Assembly: GCF_019422935.1 (NCBI RefSeq)
Contig: NZ_JAHZCJ010000001.1
Location: forward strand, 654,058 to 718,057
Origin: Desulfovibrio sp.
GTDB taxonomy: Bacteria; Desulfobacterota; Desulfovibrionia; Desulfovibrionales; Desulfovibrionaceae
DNA: 64,000 bases
Reading direction: 5' to 3'
The first letter of the stretch is position 1. Each line of letters begins with the position of its first letter. The notes beneath the pieces are model-generated. The model did no database searches, was not told where the DNA came from, and worked only from the letters and a program-made list of their open reading frames with translations. This document shows positions 13,061 to 21,734 of this stretch, piece by piece. A program made the translations under genes and the position numbers.

Positions 13061-16000
13061 ATGGATACTAAAAAACGCAAGCTTATTGGCGCAGGCGCGG
13101 CGATTCTTGGCGCAAGCGCAGTGGCCGCCGCCACTGCCGGTGCGGGGAAAAAAATTCTTAACGGTATTGTGAGCGGTACCGCCGGTGAGCCGGTGCGCGA
13201 CCCCATCAACAAGAATGCCCTGCCGCCGGAATTTACTGTGGCAGAAGACGGCACGCTGGCATTGGGCAAGGGCAGCCGCGTTGCTTTTAACCATTGCTGG
13301 GGCTGCTGCACCATGTGCGGCGTGCGTCTGCATATTGACGAAGCGCAGGACAAGGTAGTTCGTGTTGCGGGCAATCCGTACAACCCGCTTTCCGCATCGC
13401 ACGCCGTGCCCATGAGCATGCCTGTGATCGAGGCGCTGCGCGGGCTTTCTGCCAGAGGAGCGGGGGATGCCGAACCCACTGGGCACGAGCGCCGTTCTAC
13501 CGTCTGCGGGCGGGGCGCTGCCATGATTGACGCCTCTGCGAGCCCTTTTCGCATTACCCATTGCCTCAAGCGGGTGGGCAAGCGCGGCGAAGGCCGCTGG
13601 AAGACCATTCCTTTTGAACAGCTTGTTGAAGAAGTGGTTGACGGCGGCAACCTGTTTGGGGAGGGCCATGTTGACGGGCTGCGGGCCATCCGCGAAACGC
13701 CCGGCCCGGCCAATCCCCAGCACCCGGAATTCGGGCCTCACTCCAACCGACTGCTGCTGACCTATGCTCTGGATGATGGCCGTGAGCGGTTTTTCTTTCA
13801 GCGGTTTGGGGTGCAGGCTTATGGCACGCGCAATTTCGGCAAGCACGGTGCATACTGTGGGCTGTCGTTCCGCATGGGTTCAGGCCTTGTACTGAATGAT
13901 CTGGCTACAAACGCCCACGGAAAGCCGGATTTTGAAAACTGCGAATTTGCCCTCTTCTGGGGCACTGCGCCCGCTCAGGCTGGCAATCCTTTCAAACATT
14001 CTGCCCGCATGGTGGCCGAGGCCCGCACCAACGGCAAGTTGCACTATGCCGTGGTGGATCCGGTATTGCGCCTCTCCACCACTGACGCCGTGCGCGACAA
14101 GGCCCGATGGATTCCGGTGCGGCCCGATATGGATGTGGCGCTGGCCCTGGGCATGATACGCTGGATACTGGAAAATGAGCGTTATGACGCGCAGTTCCTT
14201 TGCCGTCCCACGCTCAAGGCCGCTACAGATGCAGGAGAAGCCGCCTTTTCCAACGCAACCCACCTAGTGTGCCTTTCTGGTTCAGGGCAGGGCAAGATAC
14301 TGCGTATGCCCCCGCAGGCCGAGAGCAAAGGGCCGGATGGTAAACCCCTGCCGGGCGAAGCGCTTGTGCTTTCGCCCGGTGGCCAAGTGATGCCCGCCGA
14401 CAAATGCGCCGAAGCCAAATTGTTTTTTAGCGGCGAAATCACACTGCCAGATGGTGCCCGGGTTCAGGCAGCCACAACTTTGCAACTTCTTAAAGAAGAA
14501 GCGCTGTCGCATTCTATTGAGGAATACGCGGCCCTGTGCGGCGTTGCCAGCGAAACCATCATTGGTCTGGCGCGCGAGTTTACCGCTCACGGCAAGAAGG
14601 CGGTGGCGGACGCCCACGGTGGCATGATGACAGCTACCGGCATGAATGCCACCTTTGCGGTGCTGACGCTCAACACCCTCATCGGCAATCTTAACGCCAA
14701 GGGGGGCTTGTGTGTTGCCCCCGGTAATTTCCATAACCCGGCTTTTTCGGGGCCGCGCTATAACCTCGCTGATTTTCCGGGCAAAAAGGAACCAAAAGGC
14801 TTTCCGGCCAATCGCTGCAAGGCTGCCTACGAAAAATCCACAGCCTACAAGCAAAGGGTCGAGGCAGGGCAAAACCCGTATCCGGCAGATATGCCCTGGT
14901 TTCCGCTCACTGCGCCAAATCTGCCCGCAGAACACCTGTTGGGGCACGCCAACGGCTATCCCTTTACATTCAAGTGTTGGATTAACTGGACGGGCAACGT
15001 GATTTACGGTCACGGCGGGCTTAAACGCGCGCTGGATGCCAAGCTGAAAGACCCCAAGGATCTGCCCCTCATTGTGGGCATTGACGCTTTCCATAACGAA
15101 ACCAATGCCTATGCGGACTACCTCGTGCCTGATCCCTGTCTGTACGAGGTATGGGGCGGTTTTGCAGAGGCGTGGAGCGGCGTGCTCACGCGTATGTCCA
15201 CGGCGCGCTGGCCTGCCATTGAGCCGCGCCAGCAAAAATCGGCCAGCGGCCAGCCCGTCTGCATGGAGCTGTTTTTGATTGAGGCCGCCAAACGCATGAA
15301 TTTACCCGGCTTTGGCGACAAGGCCATTCCTGATGCCGCAGGTGTCTTGCATCCGCTGCACACGCCGCAGGATTATTATTTGCGCCTTGCAGCCAATATG
15401 GCCTTTTTCAAGGGTAAAACTTTGCCTTCTCCTACAGAGCAGGACGTAAAACTCTCGGGCATCGGGCGCATCATGGCTGACATTGCCACTGTGCTTCAGC
15501 CCGAAGAGCAGGGGCCTGTGGCCTGCCTTTACAGTCGTGGCGGGCGCTACGAGCCTGCCAGCGAAAGCTACGATGGCGACGCGACCAAAAGCCGCTGGAC
15601 GCGGGCCATGTGCGTTTATAATGAGGAAGCTGCCGCTGCTGTGCATTCACAGACAGGCAGACATTACAGTGGTATTCCCCGGCTGCGCGACGCGGAGTTT
15701 GTGGACGGTACCTCCTTGCGTTCGCGCTGGTCTGACAAAGAGTATCCCTTGCTTATGGTTTCCTTCAAATCCAACCTCATAAATTCCTACGCAATCATTT
15801 CGCCGCGTCTGCGATCCATCAAGCCGACCAATATGGTGTTGGTGCACAGGGATGACGCGCAGGCTCTGGGTATCAGGCACGGAGACATGGTGCGTCTGGT
15901 CACGCCCGGAGGTTCGGAAACGGCGCAGGCCACGGTAACGGATGGCATCATGCGCGGTGTTGTGGGGATAGAGCACGGTTTTGGACACAAGGCCTTGGGC

Positions 16001-16183
16001 GCTGGGGATATTCTGGTAAACGGCGAGCGTATTCCTGCGCTCAAGGGGGCAGCCGCTGGCGTCAACCTCAATGATCTTGTGCCGGATGATCCCAGCCGCA
16101 AGGGTTTTTCTGCCCTGACAGAAAGTGATTCCGGCAGCGCCGTGCGCCAGGGTATTCCTCTGCGGATGGAAAAACTGGCCTGA
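13061..16183 (+). CDS. ttrA: tetrathionate-reductase-type molybdopterin subunit (TtrA)
   Basis: This 1040-residue molybdopterin enzyme is the length expected for TtrA and longer than most DMSO-reductase relatives. A Tat-like leader carries KKRK in place of the usual RR. The [4Fe-4S] ligands are likely Cys79, Cys82, Cys86 and Cys149 (CWGCCTMCG and RSTVCGRG). GKHGAYCGLSFRMGSG probably contains the molybdenum-ligand Cys. The last 150 residues form the cofactor-binding domain. It probably reduces tetrathionate or a related sulfur compound in the periplasm. It is the last gene of ttrBCA and is followed by a strong terminator. Export likely depends on TtrB's intact twin-arginine signal, its own, or both. 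Confidence 0.85.
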   Translation: MDTKKRKLIGAGAAILGASAVAAATAGAGKKILNGIVSGTAGEPVRDPINKNALPPEFTVAEDGTLALGKGSRVAFNHCWGCCTMCGVRLHIDEAQDKVVRVAGNPYNPLSASHAVPMSMPVIEALRGLSARGAGDAEPTGHERRSTVCGRGAAMIDASASPFRITHCLKRVGKRGEGRWKTIPFEQLVEEVVDGGNLFGEGHVDGLRAIRETPGPANPQHPEFGPHSNRLLLTYALDDGRERFFFQRFGVQAYGTRNFGKHGAYCGLSFRMGSGLVLNDLATNAHGKPDFENCEFALFWGTAPAQAGNPFKHSARMVAEARTNGKLHYAVVDPVLRLSTTDAVRDKARWIPVRPDMDVALALGMIRWILENERYDAQFLCRPTLKAATDAGEAAFSNATHLVCLSGSGQGKILRMPPQAESKGPDGKPLPGEALVLSPGGQVMPADKCAEAKLFFSGEITLPDGARVQAATTLQLLKEEALSHSIEEYAALCGVASETIIGLAREFTAHGKKAVADAHGGMMTATGMNATFAVLTLNTLIGNLNAKGGLCVAPGNFHNPAFSGPRYNLADFPGKKEPKGFPANRCKAAYEKSTAYKQRVEAGQNPYPADMPWFPLTAPNLPAEHLLGHANGYPFTFKCWINWTGNVIYGHGGLKRALDAKLKDPKDLPLIVGIDAFHNETNAYADYLVPDPCLYEVWGGFAEAWSGVLTRMSTARWPAIEPRQQKSASGQPVCMELFLIEAAKRMNLPGFGDKAIPDAAGVLHPLHTPQDYYLRLAANMAFFKGKTLPSPTEQDVKLSGIGRIMADIATVLQPEEQGPVACLYSRGGRYEPASESYDGDATKSRWTRAMCVYNEEAAAAVHSQTGRHYSGIPRLRDAEFVDGTSLRSRWSDKEYPLLMVSFKSNLINSYAIISPRLRSIKPTNMVLVHRDDAQALGIRHGDMVRLVTPGGSETAQATVTDGIMRGVVGIEHGFGHKALGAGDILVNGERIPALKGAAAGVNLNDLVPDDPSRKGFSALTESDSGSAVRQGIPLRMEKLA

Positions 16184-16204
16184 TTGACGCTGTTATAGAC
16201 GTAA

Positions 16205-16244
16205 AACCCCAGCGGCTGCAAAACAGCAACCGCTGGGGTTTTTT
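16205..16244. terminator. bidirectional terminator between ttrA and ugpE
   Basis: An 11-bp stem, AACCCCAGCGG / CCGCTGGGGTT, is followed by T on the plus strand and preceded by A. It ends ttrBCA, and could serve the converging ugp operon weakly. Confidence 0.9.
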
Positions 16245-16276
16245 AATTGCGAGGTTCGCGTGTTGGTGTGTGCGGC

Positions 16277-17113
16277 CTACTTGATGCCCGCCCGCATGAA
16301 CGACTGCACAAACTGCCTCTGGAACAGCAGAAAGGCCACCAGCAGCGGGCCGGAGGTCATAAGCGTGGCAGCGGTGATGATTGTCCAGTCCACGCCCTGT
16401 TCCGTAGCCGAGAATATCTGCAAGCCAACGGTCAGAGGGCGGGAATTGACGGAATTGGTCACAATGAGCGGCCAAAGAAAGTTGTTCCAGTGCGTGCTGA
16501 TGGAAACCAGCGCATAGGCCGCGTAGGTGGGCTTGGCCAGTGGCACGTAGACATGCCAGAGCACTTGCAGGGTGTTGGCCCCCTCCACGGCGGCGGCTTC
16601 CTCCAGTTCTTTCGGCACGCTCTTGAAGGTCTGGCGTAGCAGAAAAATACCAAAGGCCGAAGCCATGTAGGGCAGGCTGATGGCAAGGGTGGAATCAAGC
16701 ACGCCGATCTTGGACATGGTGGAGTAGTTTTCCACCACCAGCACATCGGGCATGATCATGAGCTGCATAAGAATAAGCGCAAAGGCAATGCCCTTGCCCT
16801 TGAAGTCGTATCGGGCAAAGGCGTAGGCCGCCAGAGTGCAGAGCACAAGCTGCATGCCCGTGGTCAGCGTGACCAGCATGATGGTGTTGACGAAATACCG
16901 GGCAAAGGGCGCGGCCTTCCACGCATTGGCAAAGTTTTCAAGCGTGAGCGGCGCGGTCAGGCTGAAGCGAGTGGAAAACTCCGCCGGGTGAAAGGCTGTC
17001 CAGATGGCGTAAAAAAGCGGCAAAGCCCAAAGAATGGCAAGCATCCAGGCGGCGGTGGTGTCCAGCACGCGCGAAAATCCGCGGCTGTCGTACATATTGC
17101 GCTGTTCGTTCAT
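16277..17113 (-). CDS. ugpE: sn-glycerol-3-phosphate-type ABC transporter permease UgpE
   Basis: This 278-residue inner-membrane protein has six hydrophobic helices. The coupling-loop motif EEAAAVEGANTLQVLWHVYVP matches the EAA signature of MalG/UgpE-type permeases. It starts inside the stop of ugpA (ATGA), so the two permease halves are coupled. Together they form the channel for a glycerol-3-phosphate or glycerophosphodiester. The last gene of the reverse-strand cluster, it ends near the ttrA terminator. Confidence 0.85.
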   Translation of the reverse strand: MNEQRNMYDSRGFSRVLDTTAAWMLAILWALPLFYAIWTAFHPAEFSTRFSLTAPLTLENFANAWKAAPFARYFVNTIMLVTLTTGMQLVLCTLAAYAFARYDFKGKGIAFALILMQLMIMPDVLVVENYSTMSKIGVLDSTLAISLPYMASAFGIFLLRQTFKSVPKELEEAAAVEGANTLQVLWHVYVPLAKPTYAAYALVSISTHWNNFLWPLIVTNSVNSRPLTVGLQIFSATEQGVDWTIITAATLMTSGPLLVAFLLFQRQFVQSFMRAGIK

Positions 17114-17994
17114 CTGTAATGCACCCTTTTTTCAATGATGCCAAACTGCACAAAGGCGGCAAAACCAAGAAAGCCCAGCAGCACCATGGTCAGCGTTGCA
17201 CCGTAGCCCGTATCCCAGAACTTGAAGCTGGTTTCGTAAATGTAGTAGAGCAGCAGCGAGGTGGCGTTGTTGGGGCCGCCCTGCGTGAGCACAAACAGAT
17301 GATCCACCATGCGAAAGGCGTTGATGGTGGCGTTGATCAGCACAAAAAGCGTAGTGGGCATGAGCAGGGGAATGACCACGCGGCGGTAATAGTAGGCGCG
17401 CGAAGCCCCTTCAAGCATGGCCGCCTCCCCAAGGCTCGGCGGGATTTGCTGCAAGGCTGCGAGATAAAAAATCATAAAAAATCCCGCGTCCTTCCACACT
17501 GCAACGCTGATCACGCAGAACAGGGCTGTCTGCTCGCTGCCAAGCCAGTTAATGCCCGTTGTCGCGCCCAGAAAAAAGCGCAGCTGCTCAAGCAGGCCGT
17601 AATCTGGCGTGTAAAAAAACAGCCAGATGTTGGCCACCGCGATCATGGGCAGCACCGTGGGCACAAAATAGCACAGCCGCAAAAATGCCTGCCCCTTCAG
17701 CCGCGCATTGACCAGAAATGCCATGAGCATGGCCAGCGACATGGAGCAGGGTATGGTGCAGCAGGCAAAGATGATGTTGTTGCGCAGCGACTTGAGAAAA
17801 ACCTCGTCGTCCAGCAGATAGCGGTACTGCTCAAGCCCTACGAACTGGGCAGGCGCTCCCCCCCGGCCATCCATAAAAAAGCTGTGGATAAACGTGCTCA
17901 CCGCAGGATAGTGCGTAAACGTCACCACCAGGGCAAAGCCGGGGAGCAAAAGCAGCCATGCGTTGATTTGCCGCATGGTTTCCGGTTTGAACAT
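17110..17994 (-). CDS. ugpA: sn-glycerol-3-phosphate-type ABC transporter permease UgpA
   Basis: This 294-residue permease starts at ATG 17994, with AGAGAG upstream. It has six predicted helices and an EAA loop, GEAAMLEGASRAYYYRRVVIP, placing it in the MalF/UgpA class. It pairs with UgpE, overlapping it by four bases. A terminator-like hairpin lies between it and the binding-protein gene upstream, so it is probably made in smaller amounts than UgpB. Confidence 0.85.
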   Translation of the reverse strand: MFKPETMRQINAWLLLLPGFALVVTFTHYPAVSTFIHSFFMDGRGGAPAQFVGLEQYRYLLDDEVFLKSLRNNIIFACCTIPCSMSLAMLMAFLVNARLKGQAFLRLCYFVPTVLPMIAVANIWLFFYTPDYGLLEQLRFFLGATTGINWLGSEQTALFCVISVAVWKDAGFFMIFYLAALQQIPPSLGEAAMLEGASRAYYYRRVVIPLLMPTTLFVLINATINAFRMVDHLFVLTQGGPNNATSLLLYYIYETSFKFWDTGYGATLTMVLLGFLGFAAFVQFGIIEKRVHYR

Positions 17995-18024
17995 AGGGCT
18001 GCTCTCTTGCGTCTGATTAAGTCG

Positions 18025-18059
18025 AAAAAGCTGCCAGAGGGGCAATCCCCCCTGGCAGC
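18025..18059 (-). terminator. intercistronic attenuating terminator between ugpB and ugpA
   Basis: On the minus strand, an 8-bp stem GCTGCCAG / CTGGCAGC (18030-18059), extended by G-C pairs, is followed by five T. It should stop part of the transcripts after ugpB, giving more binding protein than permease. Confidence 0.75.
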
Positions 18060-18070
18060 ACAGTGATCAC

Positions 18071-19354
18071 TTACTTCTGGTAACGGCGCAGAATGCGGTC
18101 AGCTTCGCGCTGGGCATCCTTGAGGGCGGCGTCAGGCTTTTTGGAGCCGTTAACGGCGGCCTGAATGGCGTCGTCCAGAGCCTTGGTCACGCGCTGGTTT
18201 TCATGGGTGGAGAGCTCGGGCACGGCGTGGGCCAGTTGATCGCGGGCCACGGCGGCATAGGGGAAGCCCTTCACGTAGGTTTCCATGCGTTCGGTCTTCC
18301 ATGCATCGGGGCGTACGGCCACATAGCCGGTATCAATGCCCCATTGGGCGGCGCGTTCGGCGGTGGTCATCCACTGCACAAACTTGACGGCAGCCTTGCG
18401 TTCTTCAGGCGTGGAGTTTTTGAAAATGTAGAAGTTGCCACCGCCGGTGGGCGAGCCAAGGCGGGTATTGGCGGGCAGCATGCCCACGCCGAAGGGGAAC
18501 TTGGCGTTGGTGCGCACGTTGGTGAGGTTGCCGGTGGTGGTCCACATGATGGCGGTTTTGCGCTCAAAGAAATCGCGGGGCGTGGTGGACCAGTCAATGG
18601 TGCCCTTGGGCGAAACTTCGTACTTGTAGGCCAGATCGGTGAGGAACTGGAGGGCTTCGATGTTCTTGGGATTGTCGAAAAAGACCTTGTTGCCAGCGTC
18701 GTTCATCAGTTCAACGCCGTTGGTGATGGCAAGGGCCTGGAGCATCCAGTAGGCATAGCCGGTGCTGGGGATGGCAACGCCCCACTGTGTGACCTTGCCG
18801 GACTCATCTTTCTTGGTGAGCTTTTTACCCATTTCGACCAGCTCCTGCCAGGTGGCGGGGCCTTTTTCAGGGTCGAGGCCAGCTTCTTTGAACATCTCCT
18901 TGTTCCAGTACATCACGATGGTCGAGCGCTGGAAGGGAATGCCCCAGGTTTTGCCCTCGGTCTGGCTGTTGCGCATGAAGCCGGGAAAGTAATCCTTGGT
19001 AAAGGCCATGTTGTCCTTGCCGACAATTTCGTCGTAGGAAACGATGGCGTTTTCATCAATGAGTGTGAACATGTCGGTAGAGAGCAGCACAGCCACATGC
19101 GGCGGCTCGCCCCCGCGCTGGGCGGTAAGGGCCTTGGTGATCGTGTCGCGGTAATTGCCCGAATACACAGGCGTAATCTTGATGTCGGGGTTTTCTTTCA
19201 TGAATTCCTGGGTCATGCCCTCCACGATCTTGGTGATGGGCCCGCCCACGGATACGGGAAAGTAAAATGTAAGGTTGGTCTGCGCCGCCAGCGCGCTGCC
19301 AGCGCACAGGCAGATACAGAAAATTGCCAAAAACAACGAGCGAATACGTTTCAT
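18071..19354 (-). CDS. ugpB: ABC transporter periplasmic binding protein UgpB-like
   Basis: This 427-residue protein has a Sec signal peptide (cleaved after GSALA) and starts at ATG 19354 behind TTGAGGAG. After the leader, LTFYFPVSVGGPITKIVEGM and the FQRSTIVMYWNKEMFKEAGLDP block match cluster-B solute-binding proteins for glycerol-3-phosphate or sugars. The length is normal. It captures ligand for UgpA/UgpE/UgpC. The operon's divergence from a GpdQ-like phosphodiesterase and a Pho-box-like site favour a glycerophosphodiester or glycerol-3-phosphate ligand over a sugar. Confidence 0.8.
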   Translation of the reverse strand: MKRIRSLFLAIFCICLCAGSALAAQTNLTFYFPVSVGGPITKIVEGMTQEFMKENPDIKITPVYSGNYRDTITKALTAQRGGEPPHVAVLLSTDMFTLIDENAIVSYDEIVGKDNMAFTKDYFPGFMRNSQTEGKTWGIPFQRSTIVMYWNKEMFKEAGLDPEKGPATWQELVEMGKKLTKKDESGKVTQWGVAIPSTGYAYWMLQALAITNGVELMNDAGNKVFFDNPKNIEALQFLTDLAYKYEVSPKGTIDWSTTPRDFFERKTAIMWTTTGNLTNVRTNAKFPFGVGMLPANTRLGSPTGGGNFYIFKNSTPEERKAAVKFVQWMTTAERAAQWGIDTGYVAVRPDAWKTERMETYVKGFPYAAVARDQLAHAVPELSTHENQRVTKALDDAIQAAVNGSKKPDAALKDAQREADRILRRYQK

Positions 19355-19510
19355 GGATTTCTCCTCAAAGGGGTTTGGGGGCTGTATCCGTACTATCGCC
19401 TGAATGTTACCGAAAAGGGGCAAATGTGCATCAAAATTAGATGATTATGGCAGAATTGCTACATAAGTCAGCCAAATCGGGGCGCAATAGCGTTTGAGGG
19501 GGCAGCTGTG

Positions 19511-20563
19511 CTATGCCGCACCCATGCGTTTGCCAGATTCTGCCTCAAAAAAGTGCAGGGCATCGGCGGCAAAGTTCAGGCGCAGCTTGTGGCCGGGTTT
19601 AAAACCGGGGTTGCCCGCAATCTGCACCGCCACCTGCTGCTGGCCCAGGCTGCAAGCCAGCACGGAATCCGCACCAAGATATTCCATGCTCAGCACTTCG
19701 GCCTCCCACGGGCCGTCAGGCGTTACCTGAATATGTTCGGGGCGGATGCCCAATGTGCATTCGCCTGCAACAACACCCGGCACCGGGCAGCATTCGTTGC
19801 CCTTGATGACCGCCTGCCCCTTGCACATGGCAACGTTCAGAAGGTTCATGGGTGGCGTGCCGATAAAGCTGGCCGCAAAGGTGGTGGCGGGCTGGGAATA
19901 CATGGCGACAGGGGCGTCGTTTTGCACGATATGCCCTTGCTGCAGCAGAATAATGGTGTCGGCCATGCTCATGGCCTCTGTCTGGTCGTGGGTAACGTAG
20001 ACCATGGTCATGCCCAGGCGCTGTTGCAGGTCGCGGATTTCGCGCCGCATTTCGAGCCGGAGCTTGGCATCAAGGTTTGAGAGCGGTTCGTCCATGAGGC
20101 ACACTGCCGCTTCGGCCACAAGCGCACGGCCAAGGGCCACGCGCTGTTGCTGACCGCCGGAAAGGGCGGAGGGCTTTCTTTCCAGCAGGCCGGAAAGGCC
20201 AAGCACGTCAACGGCGTTGTCCAGCCGCCTCATCTGGTCGGCCTCCGGCACTTTGCGCACCTTGAGCCCAAAGAGGATGTTTTCGCGCACTGTGAGGTGC
20301 GGAAAAAGCGCGTAAGACTGGAACACCATGGCCAGATGGCGCTCCGCCGGGGGCAGGTCGGTAACGTCGCGGTCGCCAATATAGATGCGCCCGCTGGAAA
20401 CGCTCTCAAGCCCGGCTATGAGCCGAAGTGTGGTGGATTTGCCGCAGCCGGAAGGCCCGAGCAGTACAAGCAGGGAACCCTCATTGATCTCAAAGGATAC
20501 GTTCTTTACAGCGTGGGTCGCACCCCACTGTTTACATACGTTTTCAAGACGTATTGCGGACAA
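19511..20563 (-). CDS. ugpC: ABC transporter ATPase UgpC-like
   Basis: This 350-residue MalK/UgpC-class ATPase has Walker A GPSGCGKSTT, signature LSGGQQQRVALGRA, Walker B VCLMDEPLSNLDAKLR, the switch His in VYVTHDQTEAMS and a C-terminal TOBE region. No ATG fits: a TTG at 20563 with AAAGGAG seven bases upstream begins exactly at the conserved start of the domain (SAIRLENVCKQW) and is the chosen start. It is first in the ugpC-B-A-E order. The TTG may limit ATPase amount. Confidence 0.85.
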   Translation of the reverse strand: MSAIRLENVCKQWGATHAVKNVSFEINEGSLLVLLGPSGCGKSTTLRLIAGLESVSSGRIYIGDRDVTDLPPAERHLAMVFQSYALFPHLTVRENILFGLKVRKVPEADQMRRLDNAVDVLGLSGLLERKPSALSGGQQQRVALGRALVAEAAVCLMDEPLSNLDAKLRLEMRREIRDLQQRLGMTMVYVTHDQTEAMSMADTIILLQQGHIVQNDAPVAMYSQPATTFAASFIGTPPMNLLNVAMCKGQAVIKGNECCPVPGVVAGECTLGIRPEHIQVTPDGPWEAEVLSMEYLGADSVLACSLGQQQVAVQIAGNPGFKPGHKLRLNFAADALHFFEAESGKRMGAA

Positions 20564-20733
20564 GTTCAGCTCCTTTCGTGGATGGGCGCGCTTGTGGGCG
20601 TGGTCGGTCAGGCTCCAGAGGCGTAACACAAGGCCGTGCTGCCTGCATGGAGAAAATTTGATTTTAATTACCACTAATTGCGCCTTGTGGCAAGAACAAT
20701 AGCTTTCGTATTCGTTACATTACAGGCAGCAGT

Positions 20734-20751
20734 GTTACAGTTTTGTGACAA
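20734..20751. promoter_or_regulatory. Pho-box-like direct repeat between ugpC and the gpdQ-like gene
   Basis: Read on the minus strand, TTGTCAC-AAAA-CTGTAAC is two 7-bp half sites at an 11-bp period with an A-rich spacer, the layout of PhoB sites (CTGTCAT-N4-CTGTCAT). It lies in the 256-base gap between two divergent genes of phosphodiester use. PhoB control of ugp is known in enterobacteria; here it is inference. Confidence 0.55.
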
Positions 20752-20819
20752 AGGCTGACTTGACCGCAACATGCTGCCGTGATTAAAAATAGTTGAAAAT
20801 GTCGAGGGGAGGTGCTGAC

Positions 20820-21638
20820 ATGTTTGTAGCACACATATCTGATCCGCATGTGGGTGCCGGGCGCAGCCAGGCATTCAACGTGTCTGACGGTGCGCTGCTG
20901 CTGGAAAAAACCGTGAACCACATTGCGGCCTTGCCGCAACTGCCCGATTGCCTTGTGCTGAGCGGGGATATTTCGGTGAACGGCCAGCCCGGGGGCTACG
21001 CCATTGCGGCAGAGGCGCTGTCTGCGCTGCCCATGCCCGTGTATGTGCTACCTGGCAACCATGATAAGCGTGAAAACCTTGTGGCCGAGCTTGGGCAGTA
21101 CTGCCCGGCGGATGTGGCGGTTGCCCCTTACCTGTGCTATACGGTTGAGGATTTTCCCTTGCGGCTTGTGTTTTTTGACGGCACCCGACCCGGCTCGCAT
21201 TCCGGCCATTTTGACGCGCCCGTTGCGGCGTGGCTGGAAAAAACGCTGGCAGCCCAGCCAGGCAGACCCACGCTGGTCTTTACCCACCATCCGCCCTTTA
21301 TCACAGCCCTTGGCGTGATGGACGAGCCATATGAAAATGCCGAGAGCCTTGGCCGCATACTGGAGAAATTCCCCAATGTGAGGCTCTGCTGCGGGCATCT
21401 GCACAGGTACATGTTCACCATGTGGCACGGAGTGGCGGCCTTGACGGCTCCCCCGGTGTGCATGCACATAGTGCCGAATTTCTGCGCCACGGGCGGGGAT
21501 GATTTTACAGATGAAGCCCCGGCATTTTTGCTCCACCACTTTGTTGATGGACGGGTGAACACGCACTACTGCCGCGTGCCGGGGGAGTTTGCCGAGCGCG
21601 GGCCATTCAGCTTCTCCCACCCGCCGAAGCTGGGGTAA
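20820..21638 (+). CDS. GpdQ-like glycerophosphodiesterase (metallophosphoesterase)
   Basis: This 272-residue protein starts at ATG 20820, behind GGGGAGG. The binuclear-metal motifs are complete and in order: HISDPHVG, LSGDIS, LPGNHDKR, THHPP and CGHLHRYM. The spacing and the VDDF-like TVEDFPLRLVFFDGTRPG stretch fit the GpdQ/CpdA (Icc) class, which cleaves glycerophosphodiesters or cyclic nucleotides. It is divergent from the Ugp-type operon, so glycerophosphodiester hydrolysis after uptake is the better guess. No signal peptide, so it acts in the cytoplasm. Confidence 0.8.
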   Translation: MFVAHISDPHVGAGRSQAFNVSDGALLLEKTVNHIAALPQLPDCLVLSGDISVNGQPGGYAIAAEALSALPMPVYVLPGNHDKRENLVAELGQYCPADVAVAPYLCYTVEDFPLRLVFFDGTRPGSHSGHFDAPVAAWLEKTLAAQPGRPTLVFTHHPPFITALGVMDEPYENAESLGRILEKFPNVRLCCGHLHRYMFTMWHGVAALTAPPVCMHIVPNFCATGGDDFTDEAPAFLLHHFVDGRVNTHYCRVPGEFAERGPFSFSHPPKLG

Positions 21639-21667
21639 AAAATCAATCAAAGTAAATTTTGTGCATA

Positions 21668-21690
21668 GAAAAAGGCCGCTTACGCGGCCT
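21668..21690 (-). terminator. terminator of the gapN-like gene
   Basis: The perfect 7-bp stem AGGCCGC / GCGGCCT with a TTAC loop is followed by five T on the minus strand. It lies between the converging phosphodiesterase and dehydrogenase genes. Confidence 0.8.
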
Positions 21691-21734
21691 CTCAAGTTTT
21701 AGCTTAACTGCTAATTCTCTAGCAATTTCAGCAC

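Noticed and set aside
12563-13846. Long minus-strand frames opposite ttrC and ttrA
   Set aside because: They overlap each other and two well-recognised genes and show no domain; they are byproducts of high GC at third positions.
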